Virus record (IMG/VR): IMGVR_UViG_3300043469_000452
Coordinates: 1 to 22,860 of that record
Strand: one strand, 5' to 3'
Length of the DNA: 22,860 nucleotides
DNA from: a virus
In this document: in pieces, positions 5,979-14,316 of the stretch
Numbering within the stretch: position 1 is the first letter of the stretch
Layout: the number at the start of each line of letters is the position of its first letter
Translations under genes and position numbers: made by a program
Notes under the pieces: model-generated
What the model saw: the letters and a program-made list of their open reading frames with translations, nothing else
What the model was told of the DNA's origin: nothing
Databases searched by the model: none

Positions 5979-6208
5979 ACGGCAGCGATGTAGATGAAGA
6001 TGAGATTGCAGCAGGTGTAGAAAGGTTAAACGTTTTCGGGGTGTTCGCTACAATGGACACTTTGACTAATGGTGACTTATTGCTACATGATAAGTATTGG
6101 AAATTGCCTGCTCAATTAGTCTATACGAAATTGTTATACGATAAAAAGGTAAGGGATTTTCAAAAAGACTTAACTAAAATAAAAGAATTGAATGCTAAAC
6201 ACAAATGA
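5936..6208 (+). CDS. Tail assembly chaperone-like, -1 frame extension (GT-like)
   Basis: After a -1 slip at the T9 run the frame reads on from 5936 for 90 codons to TGA 6206-6208. It includes an acidic DVDEDEIAAGVERL segment and a C-terminal part with DKYWKLPAQLVYTKLLYDKK. This looks like real coding sequence: amino-acid use is balanced and it fills the otherwise empty 5979-6191 gap. The fusion protein would be about 233 residues. There is no good early start for separate translation; the first in-frame ATG is near 6053. The alternatives are transcriptional slippage on the T run, or a homopolymer sequencing error. It overlaps the next gene by 17 bases. Confidence 0.6.
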   Translation, partial: FEQIQRFFEQFKDLNGSDVDEDEIAAGVERLNVFGVFATMDTLTNGDLLLHDKYWKLPAQLVYTKLLYDKKVRDFQKDLTKIKELNAKHK

Positions 6209-6695
6209 CGTTTTAAATAAGGTAGGCCAAAGATTAGTTGAAAAAATTAAGGCTGCTTTGAGCGAAAAGGATTTGACTGGTTACGGGCCGAGTGTGGCAA
6301 CAGGCAACCTTATAAACTCCATTCGTTATGAAGTGGATAGTCAAGGCGTGACAGTGTTTGGGTTAAAGTATATCGGGGCTTTAGAAAACGGCCGCAAACC
6401 AACGGAAAACGGTGGCAACGGGGAACTTAGGGCGAAGATAAGACAATGGATTGATGTGAAGGGGATAGAACCAGATGGGATAAGTAAGGACAGTTTAGCG
6501 TATCTTATTACTCGTAAGATTCACAGAGAGGGTACAAGCATCTATCAAAGGAATAACGGTGAAAGTAGCGGGTTGTTAGATGATGTTTTGACGGATCAAA
6601 CTATAAAAGAATTAAGTCAGGAATTAATGTTTGCATACGTTACCGATATTAAGAGCGAAGTGAGAAAAGAAATACCAATTAAAATGTTAGCATAA
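6192..6695 (+). CDS. HK97 gp10-like tail completion / head-tail joining protein
   Basis: A 167-residue protein with the gp10-family pattern. An N-terminal helix is followed by ATGNLINSIRYEV and a strand-turn GVTVFGLKYIGALENGRKP. The middle part is ELRAKIRQWI, then AYLITRKIHREGTSIYQ. Members help complete the tail or join it to the head. The start overlaps the frameshifted chaperone end (stop 6208), and its TAA overlaps the next start as TAATG. The family call is from motif memory. Confidence 0.7.
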   Translation: MLNTNDVLNKVGQRLVEKIKAALSEKDLTGYGPSVATGNLINSIRYEVDSQGVTVFGLKYIGALENGRKPTENGGNGELRAKIRQWIDVKGIEPDGISKDSLAYLITRKIHREGTSIYQRNNGESSGLLDDVLTDQTIKELSQELMFAYVTDIKSEVRKEIPIKMLA

Positions 6696-7471
6696 TGAGT
6701 GCAGTCACAACTTTAACAAGGCCGAGTGAATGGGAATCCGTTTATAATCCGTATCTGATTTATAACTTTTACTTGAATTATACAGCAGGCATATTTGATT
6801 TATTGGTTACAACGGGCAAGGTTACTGTTTTACTTTCACCTATGGGCATATTTAAGGTAAACGATATATTCACATTTACACATTCAGCAAATCAATACTC
6901 AGTAAGGATAACTAAAGAGGCAACTCTTACAAGTGGTGCTGAGGGTGTGTTTATCTATGGAAGTTTAGCGAATGCAACCTATACGAATAAAACAATTGAG
7001 GCCACAACGTTTGAGCCTTTGGAGTTAGTTTTAAAAGCAGGTCATTTGAGTACCGATTTGACATTAACTGAAATAGCAAGGTTTAAAGCAATAGCACGAA
7101 AAGAGGCATTAAACCCGTTGTCATTTCCTTACATCAATAAATATACAGTAGATGTCAATGGATATTTGCAGGACTTTTTTAGGAACATACAACCTCCTCC
7201 GATAACAGCAGCATTGGTTGTATCAACAGGGAATCGAATAGATGACAAACCTTTGTATTGCCAATATCAATTATACTATGTGTATGCAGGAATTGAGCAA
7301 CCATTAGGAGGGTGTTACAATTCGATTTATTCATGTGTTGAAAATATAAATGCAAGTGGATATGTAACGGCATTGAACGCTTTAAGAGTTGGGAATGTTG
7401 ACGGGTTTCCTGCATACACGTCTTTATACTCTCAATTAGTTGGTAGCAGATTAAATACAAGTAAGATATGA
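6695..7471 (+). CDS. Tail structural protein, unknown (258 aa)
   Basis: A 258-residue protein beginning MSAVTTLTRPSEWESVYNPY. It looks beta-rich, with many aromatic residues, and has FPYINKYTVDVNGYLQDFF near residue 150. No signal peptide. Its place between the gp10-like gene and large tail-tip proteins, and overlap with both neighbours (TAATG before, ATGA after), point to a distal tail or baseplate part. I do not recognise a named family. Confidence 0.6.
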   Translation: MSAVTTLTRPSEWESVYNPYLIYNFYLNYTAGIFDLLVTTGKVTVLLSPMGIFKVNDIFTFTHSANQYSVRITKEATLTSGAEGVFIYGSLANATYTNKTIEATTFEPLELVLKAGHLSTDLTLTEIARFKAIARKEALNPLSFPYINKYTVDVNGYLQDFFRNIQPPPITAALVVSTGNRIDDKPLYCQYQLYYVYAGIEQPLGGCYNSIYSCVENINASGYVTALNALRVGNVDGFPAYTSLYSQLVGSRLNTSKI

Positions 7472-8385
7472 GAAGTTTTTGTTTTAGGGGTGTCGGGGAT
7501 GATGTTACATTTACACCAAGCTATCCATTTGGGGCAACTGATTTTGAGATATTGGATAATACGTTTCCATCATCAAGTGTAAACAATACGACTGGTGAAG
7601 TTAGTTTAGATATTGACCTTGTCAATCCTGGTATTTACTACATCACAATAAAATACACAATAGGCGAAACAGACTATTATTTTAGTGAGCAAATAATTAT
7701 AACTAGTTGTGAGGTTCAGTTGTTGCAGGATGAAATAAGTATTTGTGCTAATGGGCCATACTTGTATTTTCAAATGTCATTTGTAGGGGGTGAAACTTAT
7801 GATGATTTTGAATATATTTCAACAACATTAAGCGGTGATGTTGGTATTTCTGAAAACGGGCTTATTCATGTTAAGGGTTCAATAGAGGAAGTAGGCCCTC
7901 AAGATTTCGTATTCAGTGCAGGTGACACTGAGTTCACTCTAACCGTAAACGTAGTAAGTTGTCCAACGCCTACCGTTTCGGCTATAACAGAATGTCAAAA
8001 AGATGTTATCGGAATAGTATGGGTAAATCAAGAGGGTGGCCGTCAATCGTATTGGTTTGGTCAGGTTAAGGATTTCAAGATTAACCAACAAGGGGGCAAG
8101 ACTTATGAAAATAGTTCAAAAGAATTAAGGTACTTTGACAAAGGCCGTGTATCGAATGGAGTTAATATATTTCAGGAGTTTATACCACTTGAACACGTTA
8201 CTGCAATAGCTAGTCTTAAGAATAGCATTCAGGCGTGGGCGTGTACTAACATTGAAGAGTTTAGCACATATAAGGCAATAATTATAGATGAGGATTCATG
8301 GGTATTGCGAAGGACTAATGACAGATTTTACAGTGCTGCATTTCAGTTTGAATATGCAAAAGAGATAACCATTCAAAGACAATGA
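7468..8385 (+). CDS. Tail-tip/baseplate-like protein with Ig-like N-terminal region
   Basis: A 305-residue protein. The first ~170 residues look like one or two beta-sandwich repeats (for example PGIYYITIKYTIGETDYYF and the similar Ig-like tract ending EFTLTVNVVSC). The C-terminal ~130 residues hold IVWVNQEGGRQSYWFGQVK and WACTNIEEFSTYKAIIIDED, a compact domain that fits virion tail-tip proteins. The gene begins in an ATGA overlap with its upstream neighbour and ends in one with the next gene, so it is part of the continuous tail operon. A receptor-binding role is possible but not shown. Confidence 0.6.
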   Translation: MRSFCFRGVGDDVTFTPSYPFGATDFEILDNTFPSSSVNNTTGEVSLDIDLVNPGIYYITIKYTIGETDYYFSEQIIITSCEVQLLQDEISICANGPYLYFQMSFVGGETYDDFEYISTTLSGDVGISENGLIHVKGSIEEVGPQDFVFSAGDTEFTLTVNVVSCPTPTVSAITECQKDVIGIVWVNQEGGRQSYWFGQVKDFKINQQGGKTYENSSKELRYFDKGRVSNGVNIFQEFIPLEHVTAIASLKNSIQAWACTNIEEFSTYKAIIIDEDSWVLRRTNDRFYSAAFQFEYAKEITIQRQ

Positions 8386-10292
8386 CAGAACTATACATCA
8401 ATGGTATATTAGTTGATTTGGATGATGTTATTGCACTCAGTAAAGCAATAAACGATTTAGGTCAAATTGAATCTAGAGAGGGCGAATATTCAAATACGAT
8501 TGAATTGAATATGACTAAAACTAATTGTAACGCATTAGGCCACATTCAAGATATAAACAGCATTTCACAAATCACAAAACAAAATAACACGTTTGAGATT
8601 TATGATGATGGGATTTTAGTTACGAATGGAATTGCTAGGGTGTTATCTGTTTCAGATACATTTGAAGTTCAACTGTATGGAAGTAACAGCGATTGGTCAA
8701 TATTGATTGAAAACAAGTCATTGCGTGAATTAGACTTTAGCGATTTAAACTACAATCTAACCTATCCAAATGTAATTGCAAGGCGTTTATTATTGGCTGA
8801 CTTATGTTGCCCGAATGTTTGGTATGGTGCATTTTTCGCAGCGCCTACTCAATGGACACCTTTAGACTTTTTACCAGCTATTTATTTCCCACAAATATTT
8901 GAAAAGATATTTACTCAGATTGGATTTACACTTGACATGAACTTGTCAACATTGAATCAGACTTTGTATAATAAATTGATACCGATATTTTCACATAGGA
9001 AATTACCACAAGGGAACGAGGGAATTGAATTTAAGGGAACATTCACAGCAGCCGATAACGGGGGAGCAGGTTATACGTTATCACCTGTTTATTTGGGTGG
9101 CGATTATTGTGAATACATTTCAGACTACACTATTTTATCAAACGGGTTTCCATTGACGGGTAAAGGCGTAAGTTTCGTTTCAGGTGCAAGTCCTTCGATT
9201 GATAGTATTACAGATGTTTGTCAAAGGCTAGTTGGTTACGTTTCATTTACGATAACAGCACAAGCAGCACCATATGATGTTGAATTAAGAGCAGCAGGCG
9301 TAACAGCTATTGGAGCAGTTGAAGTATTCGCAGCAGGAACTTATAGAATAGATTTTGATGTTACAAATCCAGACCAAATATTCTCACCTCATTTAGTATT
9401 TACAGGAACTTTGTCAGGCAATTACAGAATAGTAGGAGGCGAATTTACTTTTTATAATCGTGATGCTGTGAGGTCATCAGTTAGATGGGATGGCACTAAT
9501 GAGTTTGTAGTTCATGCTTCACAATCTTTGCCCGATATTAAGCAGTCAGAATTTTGTCAAACTGTTTTTTCATTGTTCGGTTTAGTAAGTACAACAGATA
9601 CGATACTAAAAAAAGTAACAGTAAATGAACTTGACAAGATTATTGCAGACATACCAAACGCTGAAGATTGGTCAAACAAAATAGACTTAAGTGAGGACAT
9701 TGAAATACTATTCGATTTTTGGGACGACTACTTTAGACGTAACAACTTTATTTATAAAAATGATGATAAGGACTTACTTGTTGCAGGTAGTGGCTTAGGT
9801 GATGGGTATATTGATTATGATAGTAATTATGTAGACCAAGAAGGTGAAGTAATTGAATTGCCATTCAGTGCAATTGCTAGGGATGAAAGTTTAACACCTG
9901 ATTTGGCTTCATGTAGTTCACGTTTCTATGGTGACTTAAATTGGAAAATAGGTTACACAACTGTAACGGCTAACAACCTCATCACAATGAATGGACAAGC
10001 AGCACCAACACAATCGCTTGAAGTATTCTTTGATGATTTGCACTTTAATATTTTGATTGAAAGAAATTACAAGCTATTAAAGAAAGCATTGGAAAACAGT
10101 ATAGCTGCAAAGGTTTTGTTTCGTTTAACGAGGTTTGATTATGAAAGCATGGATTTTACTAAGCCTATATTTTTAAACGTTCAAACAAAAAGAAACGGCC
10201 TTTTAAGAGGGCATTTCTATGTTAATAAGATTGAGCAGTATATCGTTGGTGAATTTGATTCATGTTGGGTTACGTTAATAAAAATTGATTAA
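8382..10292 (+). CDS. Large tail-associated protein (baseplate hub-like)
   Basis: A 636-residue protein starting MTELYINGILVDLDDVIALS. The N-terminal region with GQIESREGEYSNTIELNM resembles the start of Bacteroidota phage tail-tip or hub proteins. The middle is beta-rich and may include a jelly-roll-like insert (about residues 200-370). The C-terminal part returns to mixed alpha/beta with FDFWDDYFRRNNFIYKN. No peptidase motif is obvious. It is one base apart from the tape measure gene (stop 10292, ATG 10294), placing it at the tail tip module. The exact homologue is not named. Confidence 0.6.
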   Translation: MTELYINGILVDLDDVIALSKAINDLGQIESREGEYSNTIELNMTKTNCNALGHIQDINSISQITKQNNTFEIYDDGILVTNGIARVLSVSDTFEVQLYGSNSDWSILIENKSLRELDFSDLNYNLTYPNVIARRLLLADLCCPNVWYGAFFAAPTQWTPLDFLPAIYFPQIFEKIFTQIGFTLDMNLSTLNQTLYNKLIPIFSHRKLPQGNEGIEFKGTFTAADNGGAGYTLSPVYLGGDYCEYISDYTILSNGFPLTGKGVSFVSGASPSIDSITDVCQRLVGYVSFTITAQAAPYDVELRAAGVTAIGAVEVFAAGTYRIDFDVTNPDQIFSPHLVFTGTLSGNYRIVGGEFTFYNRDAVRSSVRWDGTNEFVVHASQSLPDIKQSEFCQTVFSLFGLVSTTDTILKKVTVNELDKIIADIPNAEDWSNKIDLSEDIEILFDFWDDYFRRNNFIYKNDDKDLLVAGSGLGDGYIDYDSNYVDQEGEVIELPFSAIARDESLTPDLASCSSRFYGDLNWKIGYTTVTANNLITMNGQAAPTQSLEVFFDDLHFNILIERNYKLLKKALENSIAAKVLFRLTRFDYESMDFTKPIFLNVQTKRNGLLRGHFYVNKIEQYIVGEFDSCWVTLIKID

Positions 10293-10293
10293 T

Positions 10294-12582
10294 ATGGAAG
10301 AGACTATAATTTACAGGATTGAGATTGACCAAGAGCAGTATATTAAGGATATTGTCGATGTTAAAAAACAGATTGACACATTAACTCAAAAACAAAAAGA
10401 ACTTGACACAACAACTCAAGAGGGCGCAATAGCATATCAAGAGAACGCAGCGTCTATTCGTGCTTTAAAGGCCGAGCAAACGCAATTGAGTAAAGTAATT
10501 GATAATTCCATAATCACTAGAAATAAAGAAATAAAATCAATCAATGAAGCTAGGGCAAATGTAAAGTTATTAACTAAGCAAAGAAATGAACTTGATATAT
10601 CAACTGAAACAGGGCGTAAGAAATTAGAAGAGTTAAACGGTGCATTGGATAAAAACAACAAGTTTATAAAAGACAATGTAGACCAATATACTCAGCAAAA
10701 AATAAACATTGGAAACTACGCAAGCGCATTGCAAGGATTAGGTGGGCCGTTGGGAAATTTCGTGGGTAAGCTATCCAATTTAAAAGATGGATTGGAACAA
10801 ACTAAAAAAGGAATTGACGTAAGCAAAGCAGGTTTTAGTGGGTTCAATGGAGTTATCAAAGCTAGTGCGATTGGTGTATTAATTACTTTAGTTGGTGGGC
10901 TTATTGCAGCGTTCACAAAGTTTGAACCGTTAATGGATAAACTAAAAGCAGCGTTTGCAGGAATCAATGCAGTTGTTGATGTGTTTGTTGAACGTATGAC
11001 TAGAGTGGGGCGTGGGTTAGCTGAAATAATGCAAGGCAACTTTTCTGAGGGTATAGACCAAATAAGAAATTCATTTGATGGGATGGCTGCGCAAATGGAG
11101 GCAAGCGCAAAAGCCGCATATGATTTAAGTGAGGCATTAGATGCGATTGAAGATAGACAAAGAGCACAAATAATCATTAACGCAGAGGTAAGTAAACAAG
11201 TTGACCAATTACTTTTACAATCTAAAAACAGGGCATTAAGTGAAAAGGAAAGATTGGCCTTGTTAGATCAAGCGGGTAAACTTGAAAGGGCGAATTTTGA
11301 GCAAGAGAAAAAACTGTCTCAGGATTCTTACAACAACTATCTTGAAACAGTAAGACTAAAAACGCAGCTATCTAAAGAGGAACTAGAGGAACTATTAACC
11401 AACACTAATAGACGTGAGGAATTAGAGAAAAGAATCGGAACGGTGCAGGGCGAAGAGTTGGACAAGTTAGCTAACATGAAAGCAGCACAGATACAACTTG
11501 AAAGCGAAACTATAAACGTAGAGGAGAAGATTGCAAATAGGCGTTCACAGTTATTAGAGAAAGAGCAGGCCGAAAGAGATAAGCGTCAAAAGGAACGTGA
11601 GGCAAAAGAAAAGAAAGCAGCAGATGACGCACTAAAAGCCCAACAAGAACGTTTCAAAAGACAGCAGGCAATATTTGACCAAACGAATGAATACATTGCA
11701 CAAAAGAATCAAGAACAACTAGACGAGATTACTTTTGTAGAGAATGAAAAACAGTTGAAATTAGTCGAAGGTTTGATTTCTCGAAATGTAACACAGCAAC
11801 AATATGATGCAGCGTTGTTACAGATTAAGTCTGATTCATTAGCAGCCGAGCGTGAGTTATTGATTAAGAACGGTGAAGATACCACAGCTATTGATTTAGA
11901 GATTGCTGAAAATAAATTAGCTATTCAGAAGAAATCAGAAGAGGACACTAAAAAAATAAATGATGCCACACTACAAGCTAATATTCAAGCAGCACAAGCA
12001 GCTCAGGGTATTATAGCTGAAACGGCAGCATTAGCAGAAGGTAATAATCAATTAGCAAAAGCAGCAGCGTTGGCAAATGTAGGTGTAAACTTAGGTACTG
12101 CAATTGCAAACTTGACGGCCACAACATCAGCACCAACACCTGACAATTTAGTGACGGGTGGTGTGAGTGGATTCATAAAATATGCAACGGGGATAGTTCA
12201 AATATTATCAGCAGTAAATCAAGCACGTTCATTGATTGGAGGTGCAGCAGCAGGGGGAGGTTCATTCAGGACTAAAGGCCCGACTATGTTATTAGTTGGT
12301 GACAATCCGGGCGGAGTTGAAGAGATAAACGTTAAACCAATTTCAGGACGTGGCAAAACAGTTGTTAATCCAAAAGGTAATTTAGTGAAGATGGCAGGAG
12401 GTGGCACTATGATAGCAGATGGAGGAGCGAGTGCAAACAGAGCAAGTAGTGCAACAGTTGCACAGTTCAATATGTTGGAAATGTTAAAGAGAATACCAGC
12501 ACCTGAGTTGAAGATAACTGAATTAAACAGAGTTCAAAAGAACGCATCTAAAGCAGTTAAAGTGTCATCGCTAGGGCGTTAA
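10294..12582 (+). CDS. Tail tape measure protein
   Basis: A 762-residue protein that sets tail length and leaves the tail during DNA entry. ATG 10294 is preferred over TTG 10285, which overlaps the preceding gene. Residues 1-150 are charged coiled coil (DTLTQKQKELDTTTQEGAI). A hydrophobic segment, ASAIGVLITLVGGLIAAF, lies at about 190-207. A long Lys/Glu/Gln-rich coil at about 290-560 is followed by Ala-rich helices and a Gly-rich C-terminal domain starting GGAAAGGGSFRTKGPTM. At about 0.15 nm per residue the tail would be near 115 nm (inference). It ends tail-to-tail with the minus-strand gene, overlapping it by 12 bp. Confidence 0.9.
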   Translation: MEETIIYRIEIDQEQYIKDIVDVKKQIDTLTQKQKELDTTTQEGAIAYQENAASIRALKAEQTQLSKVIDNSIITRNKEIKSINEARANVKLLTKQRNELDISTETGRKKLEELNGALDKNNKFIKDNVDQYTQQKINIGNYASALQGLGGPLGNFVGKLSNLKDGLEQTKKGIDVSKAGFSGFNGVIKASAIGVLITLVGGLIAAFTKFEPLMDKLKAAFAGINAVVDVFVERMTRVGRGLAEIMQGNFSEGIDQIRNSFDGMAAQMEASAKAAYDLSEALDAIEDRQRAQIIINAEVSKQVDQLLLQSKNRALSEKERLALLDQAGKLERANFEQEKKLSQDSYNNYLETVRLKTQLSKEELEELLTNTNRREELEKRIGTVQGEELDKLANMKAAQIQLESETINVEEKIANRRSQLLEKEQAERDKRQKEREAKEKKAADDALKAQQERFKRQQAIFDQTNEYIAQKNQEQLDEITFVENEKQLKLVEGLISRNVTQQQYDAALLQIKSDSLAAERELLIKNGEDTTAIDLEIAENKLAIQKKSEEDTKKINDATLQANIQAAQAAQGIIAETAALAEGNNQLAKAAALANVGVNLGTAIANLTATTSAPTPDNLVTGGVSGFIKYATGIVQILSAVNQARSLIGGAAAGGGSFRTKGPTMLLVGDNPGGVEEINVKPISGRGKTVVNPKGNLVKMAGGGTMIADGGASANRASSATVAQFNMLEMLKRIPAPELKITELNRVQKNASKAVKVSSLGR

Positions 12583-12789
12583 ATATTTGGTAGTTGAATC
12601 TATTATCTCATCCACTTGCTTGTTTTTAGTTGCAAGCATTTCGTGATATATTTCATCTCTACTAACGCCTCTTTGATTGGCGACCATTTCTGCAACGTAT
12701 AGCATTATCACATCCACACTTGCACGAGTTGAAATAGCACTTATGAGCGTTTCAGATGTGAAGTCTATTTTTAGAATGTCATTGCTCAT
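12571..12789 (-). CDS. Small unknown partner of the ribbon-helix-helix protein
   Basis: A 72-residue protein starting MSNDILKIDFTSETLISAIS, with a helical middle (VDVIMLYVAEMVANQRGVSRDE) split over two helices and a basic/polar end. It starts in an 11-bp overlap with the stop of the upstream minus-strand gene, so the two are translationally coupled. No toxin family is recognised and the length and charge give no firm hint. It could be a co-regulator, an anti-regulator or a toxin-like partner. The end overlaps the tape measure gene by 12 bp. Confidence 0.65.
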   Translation of the reverse strand: MSNDILKIDFTSETLISAISTRASVDVIMLYVAEMVANQRGVSRDEIYHEMLATKNKQVDEIIDSTTKYLTP

Positions 12790-12925
12790 TTAAATACTTT
12801 TTAGCTAATTGCACAAGGGCCTTATTCATTGATAAGCCTTTTTCATTGCATTTCTTTTTGAAATCAGATTTTAACTTATGATGAAACCTGACTATTAATG
12901 TTGATTCAATTTTTTCTCGTGTCAT
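12779..12925 (-). CDS. Ribbon-helix-helix (Arc/CopG-like) DNA-binding protein
   Basis: A 48-residue protein: MTREKIES, the strand TLIVRFHHKL, then helix SDFKKKCNEKG, turn and second helix SMNKALVQLAKKYL. This strand-helix-helix plan and length fit the Arc/CopG fold, which dimerises and places the paired strands in the DNA major groove at palindromes. ATG at 12925-12923 is chosen over a longer reading to 12967 because that would include the promoter and palindrome. The palindrome ATGATATCAT (12936-12945) lies 10 bp upstream of its start and is the obvious candidate operator. It is one of only two minus-strand genes in the window. Confidence 0.75.
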   Translation of the reverse strand: MTREKIESTLIVRFHHKLKSDFKKKCNEKGLSMNKALVQLAKKYLNEQ

Positions 12926-12935
12926 TGAAATATAA

Positions 12936-12978
12936 ATGATATCATAAAACAAATATAGTATTATCAAAATTAAATTTG
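12936..12978 (+). promoter_or_regulatory. Head-operon promoter with upstream palindrome ATGATATCAT
   Basis: The palindrome is at 12936-12945, inside AAATGATATCATAAA (12934-12948). A -7 element TAAATTTG is at 12971-12978, 25 bp after it, the same spacing as at 5461-5503. No TTG is at the expected -33 position. The first shared 13 bases of the gap also include C at base 5 and ATAG at bases 10-13. ATG 12994 follows 15 bases after the element. Confidence 0.55.
12950..12957 (-). promoter_or_regulatory. Minus-strand -7 element TATATTTG for the ribbon-helix-helix operon
   Basis: CAAATATA on the + strand is TATATTTG on the minus strand. Its presumed start site, about 5 bases downstream, falls at the edge of the palindrome 12936-12945, so a protein bound there should block this promoter. 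It lies 13 bp from the divergent + strand -7 element. Confidence 0.5.
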
Positions 12979-12993
12979 TATATAATTATTCAC

Positions 12994-14130
12994 ATGGCAG
13001 AATTAAATATTTTCGGTCAAATCGGTAAAACAGCATCAGACGAAGATGTTGTTGAATCATTCACAGCAGTTGACATGGCTGTTTTTTTGTCTGCTAACAA
13101 CATGGATAGTTCACACACTATCAATATAAAGTCAGGCGGGGGATATGTTGAGGAGGGCTTTGAGATTTATGATATGTTGCGTTCAAGTGGTAAACACATT
13201 ACAACCATAGCACAACAAGCAGATTCAATTGCAAGTGTTATATTTTTAGCAGGTGACATTCGTAAGATGTCAAAGAATGCAAAACCGCTTATTCACTTTC
13301 CTTTTTTAGAAAACTTTTTCATTGATAGGGCAACCGCTCAAGACTTTGCCGAAATACACAAGGGAATCAAATCACTTGAGAATAAAATACTATCAATATA
13401 CATAGAGCGTACAGGTGCGAACAAACAGACACTTGAACTAATCATGTCAAAGAACGAAAGCATTGATGCAACTTTATTTCATAAACTCGGTTTTGCAACT
13501 GAGTTAACTGATAGTGAAGTTGTCAATCAATATAAAGCAATCGCAAAATCAATAAATAATAATTCACAAATGGACAAAAAAGAGTTAACCTCATGGCTTA
13601 CTAAATTGGAAGACATGATTAAAAACCTCGTTAAATCGAAGGTTAAAAATTTAGCTATAATGCTAGAAGATGGATCAACAGTAGTACATATTCAAACAGA
13701 AGAGGAATCAGCAAAAGTTGGTGACACTGTATGGATGGATGAAGAGTACACGGTGGCAGCACCTGACGCAACTCACGTTTTAGAAAACGGTTTGCAAGTG
13801 GTAACAATTGACGGTGTAATTACCGAAATCATTGAGCCTATGGCAAAGAAAGATGATGAAGATGTTGAAGCATTGAAAGCCGAAAACGAAACTTTGAAAG
13901 CCGAGATTGAAACATTGAAAGCATCTAAAGCAGAAGCCGAAAACAAGTTGCAATCATTTGCTAAAGCTAAAGCCGAGAATGAGAAATCATTGTCAGCAGT
14001 AAAAGCAGAATTTGAAAAGTTGCAAGCAATGGTACTTGACATTAAAGATGAAAAGAACGAATTGCCTGTAAGCAAAGCACAAGAAGATTTGGAGTACAGA
14101 CGTAAACTGAGAAACATTAACAGAGCGTAA
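12994..14130 (+). CDS. Prohead protease (ClpP/S14-like) fused to a scaffold-like coiled coil
   Basis: A 378-residue protein; ATG 12994 is used because an upstream TTG at 12976 falls in the -7 element. Residues 1-190 are a ClpP-like fold. INIKSGGGYVEEGFEIYDML precedes QQADSIASVIFLAGD with probable catalytic Ser78, and PLIHFPF with His101; the third triad member is not assigned. Residues about 195-285 form a linker domain. Residues about 288-350 are a strong Glu/Lys/Ala coiled coil (ALKAENETLKAEIETLK) typical of a scaffold or delta region. Together they would direct capsid assembly, then be cleaved. It is the first gene behind the divergent promoter and precedes the capsid gene. Confidence 0.85.
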   Translation: MAELNIFGQIGKTASDEDVVESFTAVDMAVFLSANNMDSSHTINIKSGGGYVEEGFEIYDMLRSSGKHITTIAQQADSIASVIFLAGDIRKMSKNAKPLIHFPFLENFFIDRATAQDFAEIHKGIKSLENKILSIYIERTGANKQTLELIMSKNESIDATLFHKLGFATELTDSEVVNQYKAIAKSINNNSQMDKKELTSWLTKLEDMIKNLVKSKVKNLAIMLEDGSTVVHIQTEEESAKVGDTVWMDEEYTVAAPDATHVLENGLQVVTIDGVITEIIEPMAKKDDEDVEALKAENETLKAEIETLKASKAEAENKLQSFAKAKAENEKSLSAVKAEFEKLQAMVLDIKDEKNELPVSKAQEDLEYRRKLRNINRA

Positions 14131-14132
14131 TT

Positions 14133-14315
14133 ATGCCAATACTTAAAAGTCATATTTCATTATTTCCATACGGCCCACAGTGCAAGGAAATAAAAGGCGA
14201 AGTAACAGAATCAATGGCAGCTTATCTGATTGAATCAGGTCATGCAGTTGCTGAAGATTTTGAGCAAGTCGAAGTAAAAGAAACAAAGTCAAAAACAAAA
14301 AAGAACCAAAAATAA
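14133..14315 (+). CDS. Small hypothetical protein in head module
   Basis: A 60-residue protein starting MPILKSHISLFPYGP. The first ~45 residues form a compact acidic unit with AAYLIESGHAVAEDF; the last 15 are a Lys-rich tail (KETKSKTKKNQK). It lies 2 bp after the protease and 1 bp before the capsid gene, so it is surely co-expressed with them. Small proteins here are often decoration or assembly factors, but nothing in the sequence proves it. Confidence 0.65.
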   Translation: MPILKSHISLFPYGPQCKEIKGEVTESMAAYLIESGHAVAEDFEQVEVKETKSKTKKNQK

Positions 14316-14316
14316 A

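Noticed and set aside
10716-11177. A 153-codon open frame on the minus strand opposite the tape measure gene
   Set aside because: It is a low-complexity Ala/Ser/Ile/Pro-rich mirror of coiled-coil coding sequence, without a promoter or leader; the + strand protein is clearly the real one.
12571-12925. Toxin-antitoxin system
   Set aside because: The pair has the right size and a ribbon-helix-helix first gene, but the second protein matches no toxin family I recognise, and the shared palindrome with a structural promoter favours a regulatory role. It is not excluded.
13773-14153. A 126-codon minus-strand frame opposite the protease-scaffold coiled coil
   Set aside because: Its Ser/Phe/Ala-rich sequence is the shadow of Glu/Lys/Ala-rich coil codons; no supporting context.
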